A DNA stretch of 39,614 bases, taken from contig CAMNMC010000061.1 of the NCBI GenBank assembly GCA_946544235.1, positions 1 through 39,614 on the forward strand. Reading direction: 5' to 3'. Shown piece after piece: positions 1 through 10,406 of the stretch. The translations under genes and the position numbers were made by a program. The notes under the pieces are model-generated. The model was not told where the DNA came from. It searched no databases and saw nothing but the letters and a program-made list of their open reading frames with translations. This stretch comes from an uncultured Lachnospiraceae bacterium (GTDB lineage: Bacteria > Bacillota > Clostridia > Lachnospirales > Lachnospiraceae). The stretch's first letter is position 1, and every line of letters starts with the position of its first letter.

Positions 1-1
1 C

Positions 2-2344
2 GGTAATATGTTCACGGGCTGTACTGTTCTTGTGGGAGGGTTTGAGCCTTATATTACCGAATTTACATCTTCAAAGGTTAATTATGATTATGCAAGAGTA
101 AGTAAAGTATACAATGGTGTACACCAGAAGGGATACTTTACATCGGGAAGAGCTGTCCTGAAGGTGATGAATGCTGATTGGCTGTCGGCTGAACTTGGTG
201 CAAACAAGGCAAACATGACCGGATTTGAAAGAAATACAACACTTACCAAGGATGAAGTGCTTGCAATGGTTGAAGCCGGAACTGCAAAGGATCTTAAGGA
301 TGAATCGCTCAGCAAGATTTCCATTTACTTCTGGGTCGATAATAAGGTTGTTAAATGGTGGTCAGAGGCTGATAAGGTTTATACAAATCCAAATAGCAAC
401 AGTATTTTCAGAGAGTGGAAGAATGCTACAACTATTGACCTTCAGGGTGTTGATTTTTCACTTCAGACGAATTTTGCTTACTGCTTTGGCGGATGTGAAA
501 AACTTGAGCATATTATAGACGGAAGTAATGGTAATGCTGATTATGCAATTGATACTATGAGTGCGACTGGAGGAACCAATAATACTCTTACCAGTGGAAT
601 GAATTACATGTTTTGGCATTGTTATAAGCTTGAGTCGGTTGATCTTAGCAAGATGAATACATCTAATGTCGGCAGTATGAGAAGTATGTTTGCTCAGTGT
701 AATAAGCTTACACGTATTGATGCTAGTTCTTTCGATACATCGAATGTGACAAGTATGAACTATATGTTCCAGGAATGTAAAGCTGCTACGACAATAAATG
801 TGAGCAGTTTCGATACTCGTAACGTTAAGGAAATGCAGAATATGTTTGACAGCACTGCAATAAGTGAGATTGATCTGTCAGGATTCAGTTCGGAAAACTT
901 GGAATCCGGAAAATCATTATTCAGACTTTGCCAAAAGCTGACAAAGGTTAAATTTGGAAAGGATTTTACATGCTCGAAAGCAAAGGATATTTCATATATG
1001 TTCAATCAATGCGTAAAGTTGCAGGAAGTTGATCTTAAGTATTTTAATACTGAACGTGTAACAAATACCAGTGAGATGTTCCGGGGATGTAGTTCTCTTA
1101 AGACAATCTATGTGATCGATCCTGATGACAATGACGGAAGAGGATTTTATTACAGAACTGTTTCGGGACTTAACCGACCTATCAGTTCAAGTGGTAATAT
1201 GTTTAATGGATGCAGTGCACTTATCGGAGGCTTTGTTCCTAATACAACTGTATTTGATTCCTCAAAGATCAATGCAGAGTATGCACGCGTAAGTAAGACT
1301 GGGCAGCCGGGATATTTTACAGCAATAGTTGTAACAAAACATTCTCAACTGAGACTTATGGGTAGTAATTGGATTACTGCAAACAGCGTTATATCAAATA
1401 AGAATAGTATAACAGGATTCATTCGAAATACAACGATCACATCTCCGGATCAGCTGGAAGGAAAGAACGCAAAGAAACTTAGTGATGATAGTTATGTTGA
1501 TGAGATTACAGGCGAGAACTATCCTGTTTATTTCTGGAATGAGAATGGTGTGATCAACTGGTGGTCAGAGGCTGATGTTGTTTACATAAATCCGAATACA
1601 AAAGAGATGTTCTATGAATGGAAGAATGCAACCAGCTATGATTTCCAGGGACTTGATTTCTCGCTTCAGACCGACTTTACAAACTGTTTCTATGAAAATA
1701 ATAAGATTACTCGAATCATTGATGGAAGTACTGGTGAGGATTATGCTATAGATACAGCTTCAGCAAATAATATGCATTACATGTTTAATAACTGTGCTAA
1801 GCTGCAGTCGATAGATCTCAGCAAATTCAATACAAGCAAGGTAACTGATATGGAGAACCTTTTCAGAGGTTGTGCAGAGCTTAAAGAGATAGATATGTCA
1901 ACCTTTGATTCGACTAGCCTTAAAGTTGCAGCGTCAATATTTAAATACTGCACGAAGTTAACTGATATTACGATCGGCAAAAACTTTACATGTTCGAATG
2001 CAACCGATATGCATCATATGTTCATGGGATGCGTGGCCCTTGTAACAGTGGATATCTCGATGTTTAATACCACAAATGTGACAAATATGGAAATGATGTT
2101 CAACGGTTGTACGGATTTGGTTACTATTTATGTAACTGATGTTAACGGTGATCTGGGCTTCAACGTGGATTCTGTTACAGCGGATAAAGATATGTTTAAG
2201 GATAGTAAAAAAATTAAAGGCGGCGGAAATCCGCAAACATCATATAATGCTTCGTATATTAAAAAACAATATGCACGTGTAGATAAACCTGAAGAGGATA
2301 AACCGGGATACTTTACAGACATTAGTCAGAAACCAACAAACTAA
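2..2344 (+). CDS. BspA-type (DUF285) leucine-rich-repeat surface protein, 5' end outside window
   Basis: Partial gene: the reading frame is open to the left edge, and the first residues (GNMFTGC) match the internal repeat GNMFNGC near base 1195, so the true start lies upstream. The product is built of BspA/DUF285 repeats of about 23-25 residues with the pattern MF..C..L..ID.S.F.TSNVT.M. The visible part has two homologous modules of about 370-400 residues. Each carries an NW/DWL-type opening, a WWSEAD segment, an EWKNAT segment, a DFSLQT segment and then LRRs, and modules close with YARV(S/D)K followed by GYFT. The C-terminus (QKPTN) has no sortase motif or membrane anchor. BspA-like proteins are generally surface adhesins. 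The stop lies only 49 nt before the giant prepilin, with no terminator between, so co-transcription is likely. A role in the pilus system is inferred from position only. Confidence 0.85.
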   Translation, partial: GNMFTGCTVLVGGFEPYITEFTSSKVNYDYARVSKVYNGVHQKGYFTSGRAVLKVMNADWLSAELGANKANMTGFERNTTLTKDEVLAMVEAGTAKDLKDESLSKISIYFWVDNKVVKWWSEADKVYTNPNSNSIFREWKNATTIDLQGVDFSLQTNFAYCFGGCEKLEHIIDGSNGNADYAIDTMSATGGTNNTLTSGMNYMFWHCYKLESVDLSKMNTSNVGSMRSMFAQCNKLTRIDASSFDTSNVTSMNYMFQECKAATTINVSSFDTRNVKEMQNMFDSTAISEIDLSGFSSENLESGKSLFRLCQKLTKVKFGKDFTCSKAKDISYMFNQCVKLQEVDLKYFNTERVTNTSEMFRGCSSLKTIYVIDPDDNDGRGFYYRTVSGLNRPISSSGNMFNGCSALIGGFVPNTTVFDSSKINAEYARVSKTGQPGYFTAIVVTKHSQLRLMGSNWITANSVISNKNSITGFIRNTTITSPDQLEGKNAKKLSDDSYVDEITGENYPVYFWNENGVINWWSEADVVYINPNTKEMFYEWKNATSYDFQGLDFSLQTDFTNCFYENNKITRIIDGSTGEDYAIDTASANNMHYMFNNCAKLQSIDLSKFNTSKVTDMENLFRGCAELKEIDMSTFDSTSLKVAASIFKYCTKLTDITIGKNFTCSNATDMHHMFMGCVALVTVDISMFNTTNVTNMEMMFNGCTDLVTIYVTDVNGDLGFNVDSVTADKDMFKDSKKIKGGGNPQTSYNASYIKKQYARVDKPEEDKPGYFTDISQKPTN

Positions 2345-2393
2345 GGGCGTTTGACTAAGATATCAAGGGTTTCTATGATAGAGGAGAAAAACT

Positions 2394-5300
2394 ATGCTAA
2401 GAAGACGATCACAACTTAATAAGAACAAAGGCTTCACCCTCGTGGAGCTTGTTGTTGTGCTCGTACTTATGGGCATACTCCTTGCGTTGGGTGTTTCGGG
2501 GCTTCTGTCATGGCAGGACTATTCACAGTTTAAGCAGGAAAACACAAACGCTGAGACTGTATTTTATGCGGTTCAGAATCAGTTCACGGAGTATAGTTCG
2601 AGCGGTATATTTGACGATAAGGTTACGAAGGTAGTGAAGCCTATGGTTGATCACAGGATCGGCGATAAGGATTCTGCCAATAACCTTTTTGATGGACAGA
2701 CCATCTCTTATGCGAAGAACAAATACTATAAGTGGGCGCCGGATGGTACGGAAGGAGTAGCTCTGTGGGCTCATACACCTGACAGTATTTCTGGTGACGA
2801 TGATGAGAGTAATTATCAGGGAAGCATTTATTATCTTTCAGCTGATAAGGGCGATTATGATCGCTACCTTGATTATCTTGCTGGCGACAGTGTTGAACTG
2901 GCTGACGACACTAAGCTTCTTTTTGAACTGATCACTACATATATCTCTGACAAATCTGTTCTTAATGGTGCTATGTGGGTTGAGTTCTCACCTGAAGCAA
3001 GACAGGTTTTCTCTGTATGCTACAGTGACCGCGTGGAAAGCTTTACAAAAGCAGAAACAGGCTCGGATGGTGTTATCAGTATTCGCAAACGTGAGGAAAG
3101 CATCAGACGTGACCTCATGATGGGGTATTATGCGGTTGATTCTCTTTCTGTTCCGATAAAGGGCAGGAGCAAAGGTAAGAACTTTGATATCTGGCTTGAG
3201 AACGACAATACGCTTGACCTTGTTATGTCGCTTGAGGATTTCACAGCAGCAACATATGTGGTAAATATTTACAACTATTCCGGTGAGATGATCGTTACAA
3301 GTAATTCACTTGTATCATTTGAGATACCGCTTAATGCAAATACTCCGGGAAATATCAAGGACGCTGAGGCAAATCCTGTCGAAACACAGGCTCTTATTGA
3401 CGGCGAGCAGAAGAGCATTCGTGTTCCTGTCTGGAAGAAGGATGTCGGAACCGGTGCTGAGATACATATAGTACTTGACGCGGCTGACGTTCAGGCTCAG
3501 TCTTATCTCTATGGAGAGACCTATACTGATGGCAGTATCAGTGCAGATAATAAGACACGTCTCCTTAAGACCTTCAGCTTCTATCGCTTTGGACTCGATA
3601 TGGGCAGCATCAGGCAGATAGGATGCGGAATTACCAGACAGGGCGAAACAGATGAATCTCTTTCATCAAATGTTGAGTCACCGACCTTTGCTTACGTTGA
3701 AAAGGATGATCTGGATAATCCTGTATATGGAATCAAAAACGGAAGACATCTCTACAATGTAAGATTTGAAACTGATTATAAGAAGGTAAGTAGTGAGAGA
3801 ACCTTCAGGCTTGAAGATGATATCGACTGGAAGGCTTTTACCGGCGGAACGGAAGATTCGAATATTAACTATTTCCTGAATTCCTACAAGCAGGGACAGA
3901 ATGTCGGCATAGATTATGACGGCAGGGATTATTCTATCAACTATTATGTTGATCAGATAGTAGACAGCAATGCGCGTAATACAGCTAATTATGCATTCCC
4001 TGGCTTCAAGGTTCTTTCGCTTGGCGATACCTTCACCGGCGAGAAGAGTGATGGCGAAGGCTGCTATACGATAAGCAACCTTACCATTACTTTTGCTGCA
4101 AATATGGCTTACGGTGTTTATGGAAGAGAAGCAAGATTTGAGTGGCAGTCTAAGAATGCTGACGGAACTGCTGCTGATTATGCATTGTCTGATTTTGGTA
4201 AATATCCTGAAAATCCTACAACAGGTTCTGAGCTTCATCCTTCACATCAGAAGGTTAACAGAGGCTTATATCCGCTCGGCCTTTTTGCAGAGAACTGCGG
4301 AAATATAAAGAATCTCGCACTCAATGCTCACAAGGTTGTTGGTATGCAGCTTCTTAAGACTGATATCAACGGTGAGAATCTTGAGCTTGTATATACAAAT
4401 ATGGTTGGTGGTTTCGTAGGAAACAACCTCGGAACACTTACAGGTCTTAAGCTCAGAAATGTGGCTTCACTTGCTGATAAGGATATCAGAGCCAAAGAAG
4501 CAGGTGTATCATCTGTTAATGGTAAGACTGACGTCGGTGGTATATTTGGTCGTGCAACATGGACCGTTAATACAACGACAGTTACTTTCGAGAACCTTGA
4601 AAACTATGCCAAGGTTTCCGGTATGGAAAATGTCGGAGGTATCGTCGGAAGAGCCTTTGTTATCAGAAATTATCTGGGCCCGAATAATCCTACGAGCAAT
4701 TCTATAATGCTTAATCATTTTGTTGAAAGAGAAAGCTACTATGATGATGGTTATGACCTTTACGGCAGCTACAACAACGTTGGCGAGTATCTGGACAGTA
4801 CTGAATTATGTCTGGGTGGACATCAGGTTAACAGGCTGGATAAAATCTACATTAAGAATTGCAAGAATCGTGGGGATGTTTCAGGAGATGAGCTTGTATA
4901 TCATAATATGATCTATCTCTATGAAGATCTGAAGATAACACAGAAAAACGGAGATAGATTATGGGAACCGAAAGATAATGCGAATCTTTCGAATGAAAAT
5001 TACAGATGTGCATTTATTGGTGGTATTGCAGGAATAACCATGGATGGTTATTACTATGATTTCAATGCCGGTGGAACCAAATGGATAGATAATGATCGTG
5101 ATACTGATCCGGATGATGCGGGACATACTAAGTTTGCAAAGAGCTTTTATAATAAAAGAGTTGTTGTTGAGAATTGCAGTTCCTACAGATTGTATGACAA
5201 TAGTGAACTGAGTGTTCTTATATCTGATGGCATCAATTTAGACAGCAGCAGCTTTATCTATCACAGACTCCATCATGATTATTATGTCGGAAGTCTTGTG

Positions 5301-8300
5301 GGCTATGCAAGATTTACTGAATTCAAGGACTGCGGAAACAGTGTTGATGATGAAGAAACAGGAGATTACAAAGCCTTCGTATTTGGCAGAAGCTACACAG
5401 GAGGACTCTTTGGATGCTTTGATCTGTCAACGGTTAAAAGCACCAATCTTATAGAGGGCAGATATAATATTGTTAATTATACTAATGTTATCGGTGTAAT
5501 GTATGCCGGTGGTTTTGCCGGTGGTGCAGGTATCGGAGAAGCTTCACAGCAGCATCTGTCATATAAACATCCTTCAACCAATCCTGGTTCTGCGTGTTCA
5601 CAGATTACAGGGTTTGCGGATTATATGAAGAACAGTGGAATCAAGAATACGGCAGTTGTTCTCGGGATCAGACGTGAAGCACTTGGCTATGATGACAATT
5701 CGCTGCTTAAGGCTCAGGACAGAGCGGCATTTGAATATGACGGTTTCACCAGCTTTTATTCTCGCCAGACGGAGGTTTTTTATGATTCTGGTATCGGAGG
5801 AGTAATTGGCTATGCCAGAGTTAAAATTGATAATTGTGATAATATTCAGAGTGAAGATGTTAAGAACTATGTTATTCAGCTCTTAGGTAAAGATCAGGAT
5901 GTTAACTTTGATACGTTTGCATATAGTAATAATATTCATGATTACTCTAGTTTATATGGAGGTACCGGAGTCGGAGGCATATATGGTATCACTCCGGGTA
6001 ACGCTGACCTGAACAGTGGCAGTGGCGCTTATAGTGTAGTAAGTGCAGTAGTCTACGGTGACGACATTGTCGGTGGTGTGGTTGGATCAAATAGAGATAG
6101 TAATGGAGGCTCAAACATTAATAATTCATATCTTGACGGGACTCTTGTCCTCGGAAGGAATATGGTTGGTGGATATATAGGGAAAAGCAGTTTTCATAAT
6201 AGTGTAACCAATGCTGCTCATGCGAGCCACAATTTCAGGGTTTATGGAGAATATGCGGTAGGTGGCTTTGCCGGAATGATGCGTGAGGGTACATCGAAGT
6301 ATTATATTTCCGGCGGAACTATAGATGGCGAACCGGGAGTTGATGTTGAGGTTCAGGGTAGTGCTTACGTTGGAGGAGTTGTCGGAGTTCTTTCAACCGA
6401 TAATAGTATAAGCGGAACTATCAAGAATGTTCATGTTAAAGCTAATCTTTATGCCGGAGGTATAGTAGGAGCTGTTTATCGTGCTGATAATGATAAAGAT
6501 TATACTAATCCTAAGCTGGATAATGTAAATGCCACAGGAACAGGCGTTTCTGTAGAGGCGGATTACTTCGCAGGAGGAATGTTTGGACTATACTCATATA
6601 GACATAATAATAGAGGAAAGTCATTTACATCATATGATGTTATAGATTATTCGGAGACGGATAATTACAATAATCATTTGGATTCACTTTGCCGTACAAT
6701 AAATAGTATAATAGCTTCGGATCCTATAGGTTTCTTTATTAATATAGCAAAATTAGAAAATGATGTAGATGCATCATTATGCGTGAACAGGAATAATAAA
6801 ACCCTCAAGAATTCGGTATTAAAACTGAATGCAACTACTGCAACACAGTTCAAGCCTTCCGTAAAGGCAAATGCAATGTTTGCCGGAGGTGTATTCGGAT
6901 ATATTCCGAAGGGATTGGGGATAACCTTTGACATGGAAGATAGAGAGATTAGTATTCCTGTTACTGCCGGATATGCTTATGTTAATAATATTGCATTCTA
7001 TGATGATGGAGTGTATGAATGTTTTCCTGAAATGGATTTGAGCACTTCAGATTGTGCTAATAATTATTCGTATTGCGGAGGTATCATAGGAAGAATTTCT
7101 AAGGATACTACTATTACCAATGCTTTATATACCGGTAAACTGACCAAGAATAATGAGACTACTTATCTTGGGCAGATTGCAGAAGTAAATGCAGGTACGA
7201 TCAGCAGTTCGGTTGTTAAAGGCTTTAACAGTGACGGCTCTCTGCATGATATAATGGGTGGACTTGTCGGGCTGAATGTCGGAACTATCGCTTCGAACAA
7301 CAGTATCGGAGAGGGAGTCACCCTTTCGGGCAAAAAGACTCTGGGTGCTCTTATGGGTGAGAACAGATCGGATATGTCACTTGGCGGCTGGAATATCAGC
7401 TGTGGAGATATGAATGTATCTGAAGCAGGAGGGTACGTGGGCGCTCTTGCCGGTATAAACACAGCCGCTATCGATATCGCAGGTTCAACTGTGAGAACGG
7501 GTACTGTCACCGGACAGGCATCGGTTGGCGCGTATGTTGGTGCAAATCTGGCCTATGACGACATAAGCAGTGTGATATATAACAGTTCCGTACAGGATTT
7601 TATACAGAACAGATATGACGGCGATTACAATGCATATCGTTATAATATAAAGGATGATGTCGCTGATCAGTCAAATAAGCTTTATGTAAATATTGATCTT
7701 ACCGTACAGAACGTTGCCGGAGTGGGCTTGATTGCTGGATACAGTGAAGGCGTTATCAGTGATATCTGTATATCGGATAGCTGCAGGCTTAGTATAAACG
7801 GCAGTTGTACAGATGCAGGTTCTGTCTGTGGTACTGCTGTTTCGACTGATCCGGATGCTGCCACAGTCGGAATAGTCAGATGTGTAAACTTTATTGATAT
7901 TGGACGTACAGGATCGTCCGAAATAACAAACGCGGGAGGTATTGTTGCGCGGATATTCTCCAAAGATGTTGCTGAGCTTACTTTGTCACAACTGGATAAT
8001 CATGGCGATATTTATGCCGGTAAAATGGCCGGAGGTATATTTGCTGTTTCGGAATCCGGTGACGTTAATGTCAGCGACTGCGTAAATACAGGAAAAGTAT
8101 CGACGGCTTCAGATGATGGCGTGGCAGGCGGTATGGCAGCAGATATAAATTTATCTTCAGATACAGAACTAAGATATTGCAGAAATTACGGCCTGCTTAA
8201 TGGCAGTGCTGAAAATTATGGTATCGGACCTGAAATATCAGCAATTGGTAATTGCATCAATGCAGGAAAACTTGGTGTTGATTCTGCATCCGGAGAAGAA

Positions 8301-9083
8301 GTGACTTACGGAGAGATAGGAAGCACTGAACATAATGCGGAATTTGTTCGTGATTTCTATATTGACGGAGTATCGGAAGAACCATATACGGGCGCAAAGC
8401 TGCCGTCTGTGACTATGGCTGCTGCGCCGAGTACTATCGCAGCGGGTGCTTTTAATATTGAGTTTCCACAGGAGGTTTTAGAGTATAAAAATAATTATAA
8501 TCAGTTGTATACTGAAAGGTATGGCTGGGCTCTTAGCCAGGGACCAAAGAACTATGTGAATCCAAGACTCCATCCTGAATGGAATCATGGTTACACTGAT
8601 AATTTATGGTTATATGATGTATATGTTGCATCCGGAATGAGTGATGATGGAGTTGATAGCGATTTTCATGATTATTGTGCAAAGGTTTTTGCTGCATTTA
8701 TATATACTGGGCACGAATATGATGAGACTAAGATAGAAGATTATCTTGATTATCTTAGGAGGGTTATCGAGACAGGAAAACTTCCGGGAATTGATGATTC
8801 AGGTGAAGAACTTGGTGAAGACACAAGTCATTGGCCGGTTCAGCTTTATGTTTATAAATATGATTCTGATGGTGGAGATCTGTATAGTCTGACCTTCAAG
8901 AGATGGAATAAGTATCTTCCGGCTGGAATCAGCGGGCTTATGTATGATCCGATAACGGAGAATGACAGATACAATGTATTTCTGGACGTTGATCCGGAGT
9001 TTATGAATATGGTCGATGATACAGATAATTATCCAAATACTGATGCGGATTCAGAAACTAAGAACGGATTTGTTTTGGAATAG
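2394..9083 (+). CDS. Giant type IV prepilin-like protein with GLUG-type repeats
   Basis: This 2229-residue protein starts with a class III prepilin leader: basic residues, then cleavage expected after G13 (NKG/FTLVE). Glu18 is mature position 5, followed by a hydrophobic helix of about 20 residues. Residues 14-60 look like an ordinary pilin N-terminal helix. From about residue 660 to 1900 there are roughly 25 GLUG-like motifs of the type VGG(I/F/V)xG, each followed by a short strand-forming segment. These repeats are found in large secreted bacterial adhesins and are expected to form a beta-solenoid. The last 240 residues are a separate unrecognised region rich in Tyr and Asp. There is no C-terminal anchor. 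The start is supported by a GAGGAG ribosome binding site about 8 nt upstream. As first of a run of pilin-like genes, it is inferred to be a minor pilin or tip adhesin displayed by the pilus. Typical pilins have 100-300 residues, so the size is exceptional. Confidence 0.88.
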   Translation: MLRRRSQLNKNKGFTLVELVVVLVLMGILLALGVSGLLSWQDYSQFKQENTNAETVFYAVQNQFTEYSSSGIFDDKVTKVVKPMVDHRIGDKDSANNLFDGQTISYAKNKYYKWAPDGTEGVALWAHTPDSISGDDDESNYQGSIYYLSADKGDYDRYLDYLAGDSVELADDTKLLFELITTYISDKSVLNGAMWVEFSPEARQVFSVCYSDRVESFTKAETGSDGVISIRKREESIRRDLMMGYYAVDSLSVPIKGRSKGKNFDIWLENDNTLDLVMSLEDFTAATYVVNIYNYSGEMIVTSNSLVSFEIPLNANTPGNIKDAEANPVETQALIDGEQKSIRVPVWKKDVGTGAEIHIVLDAADVQAQSYLYGETYTDGSISADNKTRLLKTFSFYRFGLDMGSIRQIGCGITRQGETDESLSSNVESPTFAYVEKDDLDNPVYGIKNGRHLYNVRFETDYKKVSSERTFRLEDDIDWKAFTGGTEDSNINYFLNSYKQGQNVGIDYDGRDYSINYYVDQIVDSNARNTANYAFPGFKVLSLGDTFTGEKSDGEGCYTISNLTITFAANMAYGVYGREARFEWQSKNADGTAADYALSDFGKYPENPTTGSELHPSHQKVNRGLYPLGLFAENCGNIKNLALNAHKVVGMQLLKTDINGENLELVYTNMVGGFVGNNLGTLTGLKLRNVASLADKDIRAKEAGVSSVNGKTDVGGIFGRATWTVNTTTVTFENLENYAKVSGMENVGGIVGRAFVIRNYLGPNNPTSNSIMLNHFVERESYYDDGYDLYGSYNNVGEYLDSTELCLGGHQVNRLDKIYIKNCKNRGDVSGDELVYHNMIYLYEDLKITQKNGDRLWEPKDNANLSNENYRCAFIGGIAGITMDGYYYDFNAGGTKWIDNDRDTDPDDAGHTKFAKSFYNKRVVVENCSSYRLYDNSELSVLISDGINLDSSSFIYHRLHHDYYVGSLVGYARFTEFKDCGNSVDDEETGDYKAFVFGRSYTGGLFGCFDLSTVKSTNLIEGRYNIVNYTNVIGVMYAGGFAGGAGIGEASQQHLSYKHPSTNPGSACSQITGFADYMKNSGIKNTAVVLGIRREALGYDDNSLLKAQDRAAFEYDGFTSFYSRQTEVFYDSGIGGVIGYARVKIDNCDNIQSEDVKNYVIQLLGKDQDVNFDTFAYSNNIHDYSSLYGGTGVGGIYGITPGNADLNSGSGAYSVVSAVVYGDDIVGGVVGSNRDSNGGSNINNSYLDGTLVLGRNMVGGYIGKSSFHNSVTNAAHASHNFRVYGEYAVGGFAGMMREGTSKYYISGGTIDGEPGVDVEVQGSAYVGGVVGVLSTDNSISGTIKNVHVKANLYAGGIVGAVYRADNDKDYTNPKLDNVNATGTGVSVEADYFAGGMFGLYSYRHNNRGKSFTSYDVIDYSETDNYNNHLDSLCRTINSIIASDPIGFFINIAKLENDVDASLCVNRNNKTLKNSVLKLNATTATQFKPSVKANAMFAGGVFGYIPKGLGITFDMEDREISIPVTAGYAYVNNIAFYDDGVYECFPEMDLSTSDCANNYSYCGGIIGRISKDTTITNALYTGKLTKNNETTYLGQIAEVNAGTISSSVVKGFNSDGSLHDIMGGLVGLNVGTIASNNSIGEGVTLSGKKTLGALMGENRSDMSLGGWNISCGDMNVSEAGGYVGALAGINTAAIDIAGSTVRTGTVTGQASVGAYVGANLAYDDISSVIYNSSVQDFIQNRYDGDYNAYRYNIKDDVADQSNKLYVNIDLTVQNVAGVGLIAGYSEGVISDICISDSCRLSINGSCTDAGSVCGTAVSTDPDAATVGIVRCVNFIDIGRTGSSEITNAGGIVARIFSKDVAELTLSQLDNHGDIYAGKMAGGIFAVSESGDVNVSDCVNTGKVSTASDDGVAGGMAADINLSSDTELRYCRNYGLLNGSAENYGIGPEISAIGNCINAGKLGVDSASGEEVTYGEIGSTEHNAEFVRDFYIDGVSEEPYTGAKLPSVTMAAAPSTIAAGAFNIEFPQEVLEYKNNYNQLYTERYGWALSQGPKNYVNPRLHPEWNHGYTDNLWLYDVYVASGMSDDGVDSDFHDYCAKVFAAFIYTGHEYDETKIEDYLDYLRRVIETGKLPGIDDSGEELGEDTSHWPVQLYVYKYDSDGGDLYSLTFKRWNKYLPAGISGLMYDPITENDRYNVFLDVDPEFMNMVDDTDNYPNTDADSETKNGFVLE

Positions 9084-9115
9084 TAATTTATTGATTATGT
9101 ATGAGGCGAGGAAGA

Positions 9116-9832
9116 ATGAGGACATTCAGAAGATCAAAAAAGAATAATCGAGGAGCGGCGATGTTGGTAACCATTATCATCATTGCTGTTCTTGTTGTAT
9201 TTTCTTTCACCCTGATCCTTATATCATATAATCTCTATGCGTCGCAGAATAAGAATCTGGCAAGTGACAGGAACTCCGAAGCGGCAAATACCTTATCCAG
9301 GGCGCTTCAGGAGGAGCTTAATCCGGATAATAAACCTGCTGCGAACAGTAATCTCTGGAAATATCTCAGATGCAATATTGCGTATGAGAATGGAAGTACC
9401 GAAGATAAAGGAGGCTGGGAGGACTGGCCATATTATCAGGCAGGTTTGGAAAACCATGGCGAGAAGGAAGCTAAGAGGTATTTCAAACTGGATAATAACA
9501 ATGACATCGAAGGCATGCCTGCTGATGTGAGCGTCTGCATCTATTGGGAGCTTCCGGATGACGTTACTATCGATGAAACAACCGGTCTTCCGAATAAGAA
9601 AACACCTGAACAGGTTGAAGAAAAGAGAAGCGGTATCCTCCTTTATATCGAGATTACCTGCACCACGGGCGGACAGATATACAGGATGACAGATAAATAT
9701 GAGCTGGAAGTATATGCGCCGGAGGATCTCCTTGTTCAGGAAGAGCTCAGGGCTGCTAACAATTCCAGAAATAATCCGGTGAATCATACTATCAACTTGA
9801 ATGAAGACTGGCATTGGGTACATAAAAACTGA
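9116..9832 (+). CDS. Pseudopilin-like protein lacking Glu5 (PilX/GspK-like)
   Basis: The second pilin-like gene of the cluster, about 238 residues. The preferred start is the ATG at 9116, because the GAGGAA-type site lies before it, while the in-frame ATG at 9101 has no ribosome binding site. The N-terminus is basic (RRSKKNNRG) followed by AAML and a long hydrophobic helix to about residue 37, as in a class III leader. Mature position 5 is Val instead of the usual Glu. GspK and some tip-forming minor pilins naturally lack this Glu, so the protein may sit at the tip of a minor-pilin complex. This is inference; no family-specific C-terminal domain was recognised. The soluble part (about residues 45-238) is hydrophilic. 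It ends 9 nt before the next pseudopilin gene, so the two are translated from one message. Confidence 0.75.
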   Translation: MRTFRRSKKNNRGAAMLVTIIIIAVLVVFSFTLILISYNLYASQNKNLASDRNSEAANTLSRALQEELNPDNKPAANSNLWKYLRCNIAYENGSTEDKGGWEDWPYYQAGLENHGEKEAKRYFKLDNNNDIEGMPADVSVCIYWELPDDVTIDETTGLPNKKTPEQVEEKRSGILLYIEITCTTGGQIYRMTDKYELEVYAPEDLLVQEELRAANNSRNNPVNHTINLNEDWHWVHKN

Positions 9833-9841
9833 GGAAACGAT

Positions 9842-10360
9842 ATGAAAAAGAGAACTAAGTACAAACTGAATAATACCGGTTCGACCATGGTGGAAACTCT
9901 GGTTTCTTTTGTGGTTCTCTTTATCGTGCTTGCTTCGCTCTACGGCATTGTAAGTTTTTCAAATGAACTGTATATGAAGTCGGTGGATACGAGCAGAATA
10001 AATCAGAAATTTTACATTGAGATATATAAATATCCGCTTGGAAAGGTGACAGGCGCAGCTGATGATGCATATGTTAAACCTGTGAATTATGATCCGGGTT
10101 ATGCACCTGCCGATGAGGATGACGAAGAAAATGACGAGGAAGGCGACGGAGAGAACACTAAATACGCCGGCCTCACACTGCTTCTTGATACTGAGAAGAC
10201 CAAGCCGGAAAATGGCATAGAAAATGCTATCAGGGACGCATATATCAGCCTTGATAATGTCGGAGTTACAAGCTTTACCTGTAATGATGAAGAAGCAGAG
10301 GAAGAGGAGCTGATCCTTCCTAAGGCTATTCATTTCTGGTGGATAGCTCCGGAACCGTAG
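9842..10360 (+). CDS. Minor pseudopilin with class III signal
   Basis: A 172-residue prepilin-like protein. The leader is basic and ends NNTG13; the mature protein would start STMVE, with Glu at position 5, followed by a hydrophobic helix (LVSFVVLFIVLASLYGIVSF). This fits processing by a prepilin peptidase and membrane insertion before pilus assembly. The C-terminal half is strongly acidic (a D/E-rich stretch around residues 94-104 and another near 150-155) and the protein ends in a short hydrophobic WWIAPEP tail. A GAGGAA ribosome binding site overlaps the preceding stop. It probably forms part of a minor-pilin priming complex with its neighbours. No specific subtype can be assigned. Confidence 0.78.
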   Translation: MKKRTKYKLNNTGSTMVETLVSFVVLFIVLASLYGIVSFSNELYMKSVDTSRINQKFYIEIYKYPLGKVTGAADDAYVKPVNYDPGYAPADEDDEENDEEGDGENTKYAGLTLLLDTEKTKPENGIENAIRDAYISLDNVGVTSFTCNDEEAEEEELILPKAIHFWWIAPEP

Positions 10361-10406
10361 GATAAAGGTTTTTTGATGTACAGTATTTGTCACATGGAGA
10401 AATGTT

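Noticed and set aside
4459-4707. Several 60-190-codon frames on either strand inside the giant prepilin gene, for example 4459-4707 and 3678-4238
   Set aside because: They are out-of-frame shadows: no ribosome binding sites, no domain signal, and the main frame has continuous repeat structure.
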